A stretch of DNA of 64,000 nt from Porticoccus sp905181945 (GCF_047729555.1 NZ_CP159825.1:372001-436000), one strand, 5' to 3'. Counted from the stretch's first letter, positions 53,172 through 62,054 are shown. A program made the numbers and translations. The notes: generated from the letters alone by a model not told the origin.

Positions 53172-53589
53172 GATTGAATGTTGAGATGAGCTGAGCTGAG
53201 CAGAGCTGAGCAGAATGCAGGAGTTTATGGGTGCTAAAAGGACATTCTGTGTAATTTGAGCCATAATTTGGTGCAGAATTACTAAGATATAAGTTATTTT
53301 TCACATAATAGGCATTAAATTGAACTTTTTTCATTATGAGTAATCAGCGTTATGTCACCCATCACATTTTCTTATATGTTAGTTTAAATAACTGTTTTTA
53401 AAGTACTTTATTTTATATTTTTATTTTTTTTTTCGAAAAAATATATTTTTTCTTCATTTTTTTTTCACAAAAATGTCATCTTTAGACCTAAACATGCTTG
53501 ATACTGCTGCGCAACGGGCATATATTGTGCAAAGCCGTGGTTATTTAACGGTGTTCAATTGTATCCAATGTAATAAGTGGGAGAAGAAA
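53172..53589. other. A+T-rich non-coding spacer before the envelope module
   Basis: These 418 bp carry no gene that I would accept. At 53185-53217 there is a short tandem repeat based on AGCTGAGCAG. From 53400 to 53470 the DNA is almost pure A/T, with long T runs and the palindrome TTTTTTCGAAAAAA at 53428-53441. The frame of the next gene extends back to 53473, but that extension is discounted. Its length and composition suggest a separate promoter for the DUF1302 gene, but I cannot point to a convincing -35/-10 pair. Confidence 0.6.
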
Positions 53590-55443
53590 ATGGTGAGAAC
53601 AACAACCACCAGCATTTTGAAGGTCGGCGGCCTTCTGCTGGGATTTGGGGGCCTTCTCATGGGAAGCAGCAATGCTTTCTCTGCGTATGGCTACGGAGGG
53701 GACAATGAACCCTTCTATAACTTTAACTGGAGCGGCTATCTGAGAACAACAGTAGGCGTGATGTTGCAAGATAACGATGAAACAAATGCAGATGACAAAT
53801 ATCGCATGAACCAAGCAGAAGCAGTTCTGCATTTGGATTTCGATGTGAAAACGGGTCCTTTGAATTGGAAAATCGTTACGCGTTTTGATAAAGAAATGCA
53901 AACTGACTACCTAGATGACCTAGAAAATAGAATGGGAGCTACGGCTAACCAGTTCGGTCTTCAGGGTAACTATAGTCAACAAAATGGTGAGGGCGGCGGA
54001 AGTGCTATAGGCGGCTACCCAGGCCAGAATGGTAAAGATGGATCCTTCATGGATCAATACGATACCGTTGACGACGCCATGGATATTTTGCGTGAAATTT
54101 ATTTCGACGTTAACTTATTCGATGATCGATTGATGGTTCGTGTTGGACGCCAACAATTAGTTTGGGGTGAAAGTGATTTCTTCCAAGCTATGGACGTGGT
54201 GCATGGCTACGATTACCGTGGTCGTTTGTTCTATGAGAATAATGAAGAATGGCGCAAGCCCTTAATGTTGTTTAACTTCAGGTTAGACTTCTATGAACTT
54301 GGTGGTAGCTTAAACTGGTACATTCGTCCAGGTTGGGATCGCGCAGAGGACATGGGTAGCAACTACAACATCGAAGGCGGACGTTGGATTCCACATCCTT
54401 ATCGCGGAGTCGATTTCACGCAGTTCACTGATTCATATCGCACCGATCATAAATCAGGCGACTGGTCTGACATGACCTACGGTATTCGTTGGAATGGAGA
54501 ATGGGGTTCAATAGGCTATTCATTTGCTTATATGAAAACCTTCAATCCAGCACCTATCATGAGCCCACACAGCTCAACTGGTACTAATGGTGCTCGTACG
54601 CTTTCATCTCCAGGCTCTAATGGTTACTTAGATGGTGGTTTTTACGACTACTACGGTATTCAGGGTGCGACTAATTCCTATGGTAACGATGAAGCGACTA
54701 CCGGAAATCTGTTAGGTGATTGGATGTACCCTGAGATTGATATTTTCGGCTTCACTATGACCGGATTTAATCAACCACTGGATGCAACCATGAGTATGGA
54801 AATTGCTTTCATTCCTAATAAACCATACAACTTCGGTTCTCCTTATTCGGATCTACCTGGTTGGAACGGTGTAATCGAGAAAGATACCATCAATATGATG
54901 TTCCGTATCGATAAGGAATTTAAGTGGATGGAGTCTCTAGGAACACATCGTCCTTCATTGTCTAGTATTCAGTTGTTTGACACTTGGATTTTGTCTCATG
55001 ATGATAAAGATCAGATCGTAGAATTTGCTTCTTTCGGTGCACAAAAGAAAGAACATACTGCTTACTTGACTATCTTTACATTAATGAACTTCCATCGTGA
55101 CACCATTAACCCGTCATTCGTGGCTGGTACTGACTTGACTAAAGGCGGCGGTTTCGCTATTCCTGCGGTAGAGTTTGTTTGGGGTGATGATTGGCGTCTA
55201 AAAGTTGAAGCCGATCTTTGGTTCAACGACGGTGATGCGAAGAAAACCTGTAACGTGTCTGCTGATGCATATGGACACGAAGAACTATCTGGCAACACTG
55301 GTTGTGGCAGCGGAGGTGGAGCAAGAGCAGCATATAATGGCGGCGGTGATGCTCTCTTAGGTAAGAGAGAAAACAGCGCTGGCTTTATGGATTACTTCGC
55401 TGGCGACAATCAGCTTGTATTTAAGTTGACTAGACAGTTCTAA
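53590..55443 (+). CDS. DUF1302 outer-membrane beta-barrel protein
   Basis: This 617-residue exported protein starts at the ATG at 53590, which has GGGAGAAG upstream and gives a clean signal peptide (ILKVGGLLLGFGGLLMG, cleavage near SNAFS). The mature part is rich in alternating aromatic strands and ends in the terminal phenylalanine (KLTRQF) that marks outer-membrane barrels. The DUF1302 family motif GRQQLVWGESDFFQAMDVVHGYDYRG is present. Members are commonly encoded beside catabolic genes for steroids, terpenes or alkyl compounds, and are proposed porin-like channels, though this has not been shown generally. It is followed by the DUF1329 partner. Confidence 0.85.
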   Translation: MVRTTTTSILKVGGLLLGFGGLLMGSSNAFSAYGYGGDNEPFYNFNWSGYLRTTVGVMLQDNDETNADDKYRMNQAEAVLHLDFDVKTGPLNWKIVTRFDKEMQTDYLDDLENRMGATANQFGLQGNYSQQNGEGGGSAIGGYPGQNGKDGSFMDQYDTVDDAMDILREIYFDVNLFDDRLMVRVGRQQLVWGESDFFQAMDVVHGYDYRGRLFYENNEEWRKPLMLFNFRLDFYELGGSLNWYIRPGWDRAEDMGSNYNIEGGRWIPHPYRGVDFTQFTDSYRTDHKSGDWSDMTYGIRWNGEWGSIGYSFAYMKTFNPAPIMSPHSSTGTNGARTLSSPGSNGYLDGGFYDYYGIQGATNSYGNDEATTGNLLGDWMYPEIDIFGFTMTGFNQPLDATMSMEIAFIPNKPYNFGSPYSDLPGWNGVIEKDTINMMFRIDKEFKWMESLGTHRPSLSSIQLFDTWILSHDDKDQIVEFASFGAQKKEHTAYLTIFTLMNFHRDTINPSFVAGTDLTKGGGFAIPAVEFVWGDDWRLKVEADLWFNDGDAKKTCNVSADAYGHEELSGNTGCGSGGGARAAYNGGGDALLGKRENSAGFMDYFAGDNQLVFKLTRQF

Positions 55444-55535
55444 GATAAGATTGACAGTTCGTTTGAGTATGTTTGCACAATGAGTACGATGTATGAGTTG
55501 TGCAAACATCACTAAATAAAACTTGGAGTATTATT

Positions 55536-56984
55536 ATGTATATGAAGCTAATTACTACTTCGGTAGTATCGCTAGGACTGCTAGTAGGGGCATCTCAAGC
55601 CTTTGCTAAAGCAGATTGGGCGGATGATGCTAGCAAGCCTAAAGGCTACGTAGCTAAAACTGCTGACGGCACTGCGCCAAACGCATTATTTTACGGTGAA
55701 CCACCCGCAGCAGGTCGCTGGGATGGCGGTCCTTCTCCTATTGAAGCACTAGGTGGTTGTACTGGTGAGGCAATGGAAGCAGGTGTTGTGATCCAGGCTT
55801 CAAACCTTGACGCTGTTAAAGGTCTTTGTTTTGAAGGAAAAACTGTTGGCAGCATGATTACTGACAACGTTGAATGGATGATTCGTGAGAAAGCCCTGAT
55901 GATTAACACTCGTCATTCAGAGTTTATCGAAATGGATCCACAATACATGCAAGCTACAATAGATGGTGCGGCCGATGTTGTTTACGGTGCTCCAGCTAAT
56001 GGTAGTAACTGTGGTGTTGTTTCTGGTTGGAAAGCAGGTATGTTTTTCGATCCGCAAAAAGTAAGCATGGATGATCCTGCTGCAGGTTGTAAACTAATCT
56101 GGAACCTACGTTCACCTACTTATGGTGCAACAATGGATCTACGTCACATCTCTTGGGTGTTCTTGGATGCTCATTCAGGCATGGAACGTATTCAGCGTTG
56201 GTGGGCTCGTCGTTACTACATGGAAGGCCGTTTAGACGGTGGTCCAGTATCTGAAGGTGACGGCACTATCTTGCAAAAAACTGTACTTGTGGCAATTTAT
56301 CCACAAGACATTAAAGGTATTGGTATCTTCTCTGTACGCTACAACGATCCGACTTCACAGAAGCCTGATGACGTTTATGCATACCTAAAGTCTGTGCGTC
56401 GTGCACGTCGTCTTTCAGGTAACGCATGGATGGATCCAATCGGTGGTACAGTACAGTTGTACGATGATTGGGATATCTGGGATGCGGTTCCTACTAAGTA
56501 TAAAGAAGTTAAGTTGAACGGTAAGCGTTGGATCTGGGCTATTGCTCACGCTCCACTAGTTACTGTTGACCTTGCGTTCAAAAATACTATTAAGGAATTC
56601 CCTGCTGTAGATATGGATACTCCTCCTCACTTCTTCCCTAACGAACAAGTTCAATGGGAACCACGTGAAGTGTACGTTATTGAGGGAACTCCTCCTGACG
56701 AGCATCCGTACAGCAAGAAAATCGTTTATATGGAAATCGATTACCCACGTCCTTACTTGGGTGAAGCGTACGATAAAAACGGTAAATTCTGGAAAACCTT
56801 TATCTTCCAAAATCGTATCGATTATGGTGATGACGGTTACCAAGCATTGATGCCAGTTGTTGGTCACATCATTGATTGGAAAGCTGAGTTCTCTACTACT
56901 TGGTCTTCTAACATGAAAGCTAACCCTGACTCTGTGCAAGAAGAAGACGTAACACTGAAAACTCTTATTCAGTTAGCACGTTAG
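55536..56984 (+). CDS. DUF1329 periplasmic protein, probably abundant
   Basis: This 482-residue protein with a signal peptide (LITTSVVSLGLLVGASQAFA, then KADW) belongs to the DUF1329 family, whose members are paired with DUF1302 barrels and are sometimes called LolB-like lipoprotein-sorting proteins. No lipobox is seen, so it should be soluble in the periplasm. Of its 20 arginine codons, 18 are CGT and 2 CGC, with none of the AGA, AGG or CGA codons common in nearby genes, which points to high expression. The ATG at 55536 follows GGAG; the frame extends to a GTG at 55500. Confidence 0.85.
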   Translation: MYMKLITTSVVSLGLLVGASQAFAKADWADDASKPKGYVAKTADGTAPNALFYGEPPAAGRWDGGPSPIEALGGCTGEAMEAGVVIQASNLDAVKGLCFEGKTVGSMITDNVEWMIREKALMINTRHSEFIEMDPQYMQATIDGAADVVYGAPANGSNCGVVSGWKAGMFFDPQKVSMDDPAAGCKLIWNLRSPTYGATMDLRHISWVFLDAHSGMERIQRWWARRYYMEGRLDGGPVSEGDGTILQKTVLVAIYPQDIKGIGIFSVRYNDPTSQKPDDVYAYLKSVRRARRLSGNAWMDPIGGTVQLYDDWDIWDAVPTKYKEVKLNGKRWIWAIAHAPLVTVDLAFKNTIKEFPAVDMDTPPHFFPNEQVQWEPREVYVIEGTPPDEHPYSKKIVYMEIDYPRPYLGEAYDKNGKFWKTFIFQNRIDYGDDGYQALMPVVGHIIDWKAEFSTTWSSNMKANPDSVQEEDVTLKTLIQLAR

Positions 56985-57005
56985 TATCAATCTAGACCAT
57001 TCCGC

Positions 57006-57054
57006 GAGGGGTTGTTAGTGAGTTTGCTAACTATCCCTCCGGGATGTTTTTTTT
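57006..57054 (+). terminator. Probable terminator or attenuator after the DUF1329 gene
   Basis: GAGGGGTTGTTAG (57006-57018) pairs with CTAACTATCCCTC (57027-57039) with one mismatch and one G-U pair. A short ATCCC/GGGAT hairpin then abuts a run of eight T residues (57047-57054). It may give a large excess of the upstream two-gene transcript over the distal genes. Confidence 0.55.
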
Positions 57055-57062
57055 AAGCTACA

Positions 57063-57086
57063 AAGAACAAGAACAAGAACAAGAAC
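57063..57086. repeat. Hexanucleotide repeat AAGAAC, four copies
   Basis: Four perfect tandem copies of AAGAAC lie 97 bp before the next start codon, in untranslated DNA. Copy number could vary by slippage, which might change leader length or promoter spacing. Confidence 0.9.
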
Positions 57087-57182
57087 AATAAGAAATAGAA
57101 CAGCAAAATATATTAAGATCGGCTTTTACAGAATTTTTATGACTTCATTCGAATGTCATGTATGTTTATTTTTGGGGGTTTT

Positions 57183-58238
57183 ATGAACGCTGCTGTACAC
57201 GAGAAAACTGGATTAGAACGGTTTGTACTCACAATTATAGGAATTATGCCTTGGGCAATTGTTGGAACGCTGCTGTATGCAGGACTGTTCGTTAAGCCTA
57301 CGGTAATTATTAATGAAGTAGTTCCGGCTTCGATTAATGTTAGAGACAGAGTGTACGGCTTGGCTCACCAAGGCGATCAGAACTGGTTAGCTGCGGGCAA
57401 TTACGGGCTTATGCTTTCATCTGCCGATAACGGAGTTTCTTGGAAGGTGCAAGACTCAACTACTATGGTCCACTTTCAAGATATTTCTGCATGGAAAGAT
57501 GAACCAAATCGTGCGGTTGCAGTTGGTAATGACGGCGTCATTGTCGTCACAGAAGATGGCGGAGAAAATTGGACAACCGTTGATTCACCAAAATCTGATA
57601 TAGCAAACAAATTACTAAAAGTGCATACCTATGCAGGCGGTGAAGCTGTCACTGTTGGTGAAATGGGTGCAGTTTTACGCTCAAAAGATTACGGCAAGAC
57701 CTGGGCTAGACTTAAGGCTGAATGTGGTTGCGAGCTAGATGATATCTTTATGAATGATGTTGTTAAGACACCTGACGGCACCTATTACGTTGCTGCTGAA
57801 TTTGGGCGTATCTTTATTACGCGTGATGATGGAGTTGCATGGGAAGAGATTCAGTCTGATAGCCCCAACAGCTTCGGTGCTATCGATGCAAAAAATAATG
57901 ATGAAATCACTATCGTGGGCCTAGCTGGCGTAACTGTCAGTACTAGAGATGCTGGGGAAACATGGACTTATATAGCTCCACAGCAATCAGGCATGACAGA
58001 GCATATGATGGATGTGCAATGGTCTGATGCAATCGATAGATGGGTTGCCATCGGCAATAAGGGTAAATGGATGACATTTACCAGCGACCTTACCGATTTC
58101 GAGCCAATGAATATATCCGCTACTGACTACACATCTCACTCGGAGATGGTTATTGTCGGTGACAAAGGCTTAGCGGTCGGCGCAACAGTAGGTTCGCTAG
58201 ATTTGAAAACTCGCGAGTGGACTCTTTTGCACGATTAA
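57183..58238 (+). CDS. YCF48-like beta-propeller protein, membrane anchored
   Basis: This protein of about 351 residues has one N-terminal membrane helix (FVLTIIGIMPWAIVGTLLYAGLFV) and then a series of propeller blades with the BNR/YCF48 repeats GNYGLMLSSADNGVSW, GNDGVIVVTEDGGENW, GEMGAVLRSKDYGKTW and GLAGVTVSTRDAGETW. It is expected to face the periplasm. YCF48-like proteins are repeatedly encoded between DUF1329 and MMPL-type transporters, so it may be a scaffold for the transporter. The ATG at 57183 is chosen because TTGGGGG precedes it; the frame extends to 57153 without a ribosome site. Confidence 0.82.
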   Translation: MNAAVHEKTGLERFVLTIIGIMPWAIVGTLLYAGLFVKPTVIINEVVPASINVRDRVYGLAHQGDQNWLAAGNYGLMLSSADNGVSWKVQDSTTMVHFQDISAWKDEPNRAVAVGNDGVIVVTEDGGENWTTVDSPKSDIANKLLKVHTYAGGEAVTVGEMGAVLRSKDYGKTWARLKAECGCELDDIFMNDVVKTPDGTYYVAAEFGRIFITRDDGVAWEEIQSDSPNSFGAIDAKNNDEITIVGLAGVTVSTRDAGETWTYIAPQQSGMTEHMMDVQWSDAIDRWVAIGNKGKWMTFTSDLTDFEPMNISATDYTSHSEMVIVGDKGLAVGATVGSLDLKTREWTLLHD

Positions 58239-58297
58239 TAAAAAATTAACTGCTTGGGTCTGCCTATTCGGGCTAAATTGGATTGTTGGAGAATAGA

Positions 58298-60619
58298 ATG
58301 TTAGAGAATTTCGCACTTTTCTGTATAAAGCAAAGAAAAATAGTTTTGGCAACAGTGCTTGCCTTGACTGCTATTCTTGCTACATTTGCAGTACGCATAG
58401 ATGTAAAGACGGTCTTCGAGGACCTGCAACCTGGAACCCATCCTTATATTAAAATTCACGAAGAGTTTAAGAAGACTTTTGGTGGGACAAGTATTATCAC
58501 CTTCATGATTCAGTCGACAGAAGGTGATATCTTTCAGATGCCCGTCCTTGAGCAGATTCATGCATTGACGAATGGATTGTACAAGGTTGATGCCATTAAT
58601 GAGTTCCAGATTTACTCAATTGCTGGTAAGAAGCTGAAAGAAGTGCGTGCTTCAACGGAGGGAATTCAAAGCTTCCCGTATATGTGGCCACACCTTCCAG
58701 AAACCCAAGCGGATATTGACCGTATTAAAGAGGCTATCCTACGTAGTCCTCTAGTGTATGGGCCTTATGTTTCAAAAGATCTTTCTGCGACGCTGATCAC
58801 AGTAGATTTCTTTGATAGCTTGCTTGACCCTAATCTTGTCTATAAGCAAGCCTACGAGCTTGTAAGAAGACTCGATAATGATGCAGTAGATATTTCTCTG
58901 GTAGGTAACCCTATTCTTTATGGTTGGGTAGATCATTTTCTGCCTGAAACTATGGAGCTGGTTACTTACGCTGGATTAATATTCCTAATCCTTTTGTTTT
59001 TGATTAACAGGACCTGGCGCGGTACGCTTTTGCCATTATTGGCGGGTGCCATCAGTGCAATCTGGGCCTTAGGCGTAGCACAAATAGTCGGAATACACTT
59101 TGACCCACTAGTGGTCGTAGTAGCCATGCTTATTACGGCAAGAGCGGTATCCCATTCCGTTCAAATGATCACTCGCTTCCATGAGGAGATCGAGAATCAA
59201 GGGGATAATGCTGATTCCTATACCGCTGCCAAGGTAACATTGAAAGACTTGTTGAGACCTGGATTATTAGGCATTGGTACGGATGCAGGTTGTGTGACTG
59301 TTGTTGCTATTAGCCCTATACCTCTACTACAAAAACTAGTAGTGCTTGCAGTAGTTTGGGTTGGAACGGTTGCAGTAAGCTCCATCGTACTTACTCCTAT
59401 CCTGTTGTCGTATGTTAAAAAACCAAAGGCTTACGCTCACCCGTTAAATCTTGATAAGTTGATCATTCGCCCTTTTCTTAGTTTTTGTGTAAGTATTGCA
59501 TCAACAAAAGCTAGGTATGTTGTCGTCACAATTGCGGCAGTAGTGTTCATTGGATGTACTTATCGGGCGGTTGACTTAACTATTGGCGATGCGAATCCTG
59601 GATCACCGATTTTGTGGCCATCTCACTTGTATAATGATGACTCCGCTAAGATTAACACCCAGTTTCCTGGTGCTGATCGGATGTTTGTTGTTGTTGGTCG
59701 TGAAGAAAAGAATCAGATCAAAAATGTCCATGTTTTGGATACTATGTTGCGCTTCCAGCGTTATATGGAGCAGCAAGATGAAATCGGCGGAAGTATTTCG
59801 CTCTCGGACATTCTTCCCTCTGTGAATGAAACCCTTCGTGAGGGTAACTTTAGATACACAGAGCTGGGTTCCACTACAACCAATAATGCTGAGTTAATCT
59901 ATATGTACGAAAGGGCCGCTGAACCTGGCGACCTTAACCGCTTTACAGATGTGAATCGCATGAATGCATCGATCACTATGTTCTTTGCGGATCGTCGTGG
60001 ACCTACTATTCAGACTGCCGTTGCAAGGGTTAAGAAATTCCAAGCGTCTAATCCAGATGTTAATTTTAGCCTAGCTGGCGGGACAATCGGTGTAATTGCA
60101 GCGGTTAACGAAGTGATTCTATCTGGTCAAATCCAGTCAATCGCACTTGCGCTCTTCATTCTTGTGATGATGTGTATCCTTGTTTATCGTTCAAGTATTG
60201 CAGGTATGTTCTTCATGGTTCCTGTAGTGCTAGCGAACATGGTTACCTTTGCATTCATGGCTTGGCAGAATATCGGTATGAATATCAATACTGTTCCTGT
60301 AGCCGCATTAGGAATTGGCTTAGGCGTCGACTATGCGCTGTACATTTGTGACCGTATGAAGATGGAATTTGACTCTGGTAAGTCTGTTCCTGAAGCAATC
60401 AGCCTGTCTTTGCATTGTGCTGGACGCGGCGTGCTGGTAACGGCCTTTGTATTGATTGCTAGTGTCGGTGTATGGTTGTTCTCCTCTCTTCGCTTCCAAG
60501 CAGAAATGGGAATGTTGATTGGGCTATGGTTATGTGTATCAGCACTGAGTGCATTGTTCTTAATGCCTTCGATGGCTTATATCTTCAAGCCTAAATTTAT
60601 CTTTAGGGAAGACAGATAA
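58298..60619 (+). CDS. RND/MMPL-superfamily transporter (HAE3 type)
   Basis: This 773-residue inner-membrane protein has twelve predicted helices, with large periplasmic loops after helices 1 and 7. The MMPL/RND features are visible: ALGIGLGVDYALYICDRMK near residue 672 with its intramembrane aspartate, and the matching VVVVAMLITARAVSHSVQM near 270. It is related to transporters that move lipids such as hopanoids rather than drug-efflux AcrB, which is longer. No periplasmic adaptor or TolC gene is present. The ATG at 58298 has GGAG upstream; an in-frame TTG lies at 58283. Confidence 0.87.
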   Translation: MLENFALFCIKQRKIVLATVLALTAILATFAVRIDVKTVFEDLQPGTHPYIKIHEEFKKTFGGTSIITFMIQSTEGDIFQMPVLEQIHALTNGLYKVDAINEFQIYSIAGKKLKEVRASTEGIQSFPYMWPHLPETQADIDRIKEAILRSPLVYGPYVSKDLSATLITVDFFDSLLDPNLVYKQAYELVRRLDNDAVDISLVGNPILYGWVDHFLPETMELVTYAGLIFLILLFLINRTWRGTLLPLLAGAISAIWALGVAQIVGIHFDPLVVVVAMLITARAVSHSVQMITRFHEEIENQGDNADSYTAAKVTLKDLLRPGLLGIGTDAGCVTVVAISPIPLLQKLVVLAVVWVGTVAVSSIVLTPILLSYVKKPKAYAHPLNLDKLIIRPFLSFCVSIASTKARYVVVTIAAVVFIGCTYRAVDLTIGDANPGSPILWPSHLYNDDSAKINTQFPGADRMFVVVGREEKNQIKNVHVLDTMLRFQRYMEQQDEIGGSISLSDILPSVNETLREGNFRYTELGSTTTNNAELIYMYERAAEPGDLNRFTDVNRMNASITMFFADRRGPTIQTAVARVKKFQASNPDVNFSLAGGTIGVIAAVNEVILSGQIQSIALALFILVMMCILVYRSSIAGMFFMVPVVLANMVTFAFMAWQNIGMNINTVPVAALGIGLGVDYALYICDRMKMEFDSGKSVPEAISLSLHCAGRGVLVTAFVLIASVGVWLFSSLRFQAEMGMLIGLWLCVSALSALFLMPSMAYIFKPKFIFREDR

Positions 60620-60640
60620 GCAAATACCATTGACATTGCT

Positions 60641-60680
60641 AATCAATAAAAAAGGCCTGAAAGGGCCTTTTTTATTGATT
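60641..60680. terminator. Strong bidirectional hairpin terminator
   Basis: A perfect 17-bp stem, AATCAATAAAAAAGGCC (60641-60657) against GGCCTTTTTTATTGATT (60664-60680), encloses a 6-nt loop. The G+C core followed by six T residues on either strand allows termination in both directions. It lies 21 bp after the RND gene and closes the operon. Confidence 0.93.
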
Positions 60681-60771
60681 AATTAGTTTATTGATTTCAG
60701 ATTACCAATTAAGATATATTTTTTTAGCTTAATGCAGTCAGTCAGTACTGCATAAAAAAGGTTGGTTATTC

Positions 60772-60836
60772 ATGCAAAAAATTACCAAGGCCATGTTTCC
60801 TGTTGCGGGTTTAGGTGCGCGTTTTTACCCGCAACA
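60772..60836 (+). pseudogene. galU: 5' fragment of galU (UTP-glucose-1-phosphate uridylyltransferase)
   Basis: The frame starting at the ATG at 60772 reads MQKITKAMFPVAGLGARF, which is the N-terminal nucleotide-binding start of GalU. One missing T in the T run at 60822-60826 breaks the frame; restoring it would give the expected next residues LPAT. After the ACA at 60836 all similarity ends in A+T-rich DNA, and about 280 codons of galU are lacking. The in-frame remnant stops at 60873. An AAGG lies before the ATG, so the native leader may survive. Confidence 0.82.
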
Positions 60837-60986
60837 TACAAAAATTAATTATTATATATGTTATATTCAGTGACTGTACTATCGACTAGGGGTTTTAATT
60901 TTTTTTCTAGTCTATTTAGACTTTTATTTTAATCGATATAAAATGGCGACTGAATATATTTTAAAACTAATGAAAGTCTCGGCATT

Positions 60987-62054
60987 ATGATTCTCATCAC
61001 TGGTGGTGCAGGTTTTATTGGCTCCAATTTTTTGTTGGATTGGCTCGCTCTCTGTGACGAGTCTGTGGTCAACCTTGACCTGCTGACTTATGCAGGCAAC
61101 CTTGCCAATCTGTCTTCCCTCGAGAACGACCCGCGCCACATTTTTGTTCGCGGCGATATTGGCGATATCAAGCTAGTTCCTGAACTCCTTAACAAGTATA
61201 AACCTCGTGCTGTGGTCAACTTCGCAGCCGAGAGCCACGTCGACCGCTCTATCCACGGTCCCGAGGACTTCGTTCAAACCAACGTTGTTGGCACATGTCA
61301 TTTACTCGAGTCAGTTCGGGCCTACTGGGGTGCCTTGGGTGAAGATGCTAAGTCCAGCTTCCGTTTTCTGCATGTCTCGACCGACGAGGTCTACGGTTCA
61401 CTAGGTCAGGATGGCCCTGCATTCACTGAAGAAAATAGGTATCAGCCTAACAGCCCATACTCAGCCTCCAAGGCAGCCTCCGACCATCTGGTACGAGCCT
61501 ACCATCACACCTACGGCTTGCCCGTGCTAACGACCAACTGCTCGAACAACTACGGGCCGCACCACTTCCCAGAAAAATTGATTCCGCTCATGATCGTCAA
61601 CGCCCAGGCTGGCAAGCCATTGCCCGTGTACGGTGACGGCCAGCAAATCCGTGACTGGCTCTATGTTAAGGATCACTGCAGTGCGATCCGCCGTGTCCTC
61701 GAGGCAGGTAAGCTGGGTGAGGTCTACAACGTCGGTGGCTGGAACGAGAAACCGAACATCGAGATCGTGCAGCGTGTCTGTGCGCTTCTTGACGAGATGA
61801 ACCCGCGTGCGGATGGCAAAAGCTACCTCGAGCAAGTGACCTATGTGACCGACCGACCTGGCCACGACAGGCGTTACGCGATCGACGCGGTTAAGATCGA
61901 GCGTGAGCTCGGCTGGAAGCCTACGGAAACCTTCGAGACAGGGATTCGCAAGACGGTGGTCTGGTACCTTGAGCATCAAGACTGGGTGAATAACGTCCTC
62001 TCCGGTAGCTACCGTGACTGGCTCGAAAAAAATTATGTGGAACGAGTTGAGTGA
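60987..62054 (+). CDS. rfbB: dTDP-glucose 4,6-dehydratase
   Basis: This 355-residue short-chain dehydrogenase converts dTDP-glucose to dTDP-4-keto-6-deoxyglucose. NAD binding is by GGAGFIGS (6-13), the active site has STDEVYGSLG and YSASKAASDHL, and NNYGPHHFPEKLIP and RDWLYVKDHC are typical of RfbB. Its codon use is richer in G+C than everything upstream in the window. The next gene starts inside its stop with a 4-bp overlap. It is the first gene of the rhamnose operon. Confidence 0.97.
   Translation: MILITGGAGFIGSNFLLDWLALCDESVVNLDLLTYAGNLANLSSLENDPRHIFVRGDIGDIKLVPELLNKYKPRAVVNFAAESHVDRSIHGPEDFVQTNVVGTCHLLESVRAYWGALGEDAKSSFRFLHVSTDEVYGSLGQDGPAFTEENRYQPNSPYSASKAASDHLVRAYHHTYGLPVLTTNCSNNYGPHHFPEKLIPLMIVNAQAGKPLPVYGDGQQIRDWLYVKDHCSAIRRVLEAGKLGEVYNVGGWNEKPNIEIVQRVCALLDEMNPRADGKSYLEQVTYVTDRPGHDRRYAIDAVKIERELGWKPTETFETGIRKTVVWYLEHQDWVNNVLSGSYRDWLEKNYVERVE

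Larger units (their letters stand above)
60620..60986. other. Boundary region between the transport module and the rhamnose genes
   Basis: This 367-bp gap holds the terminator at 60641-60680, an ATGCAGT/ACTGCAT inverted repeat (60732-60753) and a relic of the galU 5' end at 60772-60836. From about 60837 to 60986 the DNA is extremely A+T-rich, with no recognisable gene. Confidence 0.7.

Noticed and set aside
53185..53217. Tandem repeat as a possible CRISPR array
   Set aside because: The units are contiguous and about 10 bp long, with no spacers and no cas genes. No CRISPR array was seen in the window.
53473..53589. Extended N-terminus of the DUF1302 gene from 53473
   Set aside because: The extra 39 residues precede the signal peptide, start in a poly-T tract without a ribosome site, and would prevent normal export.
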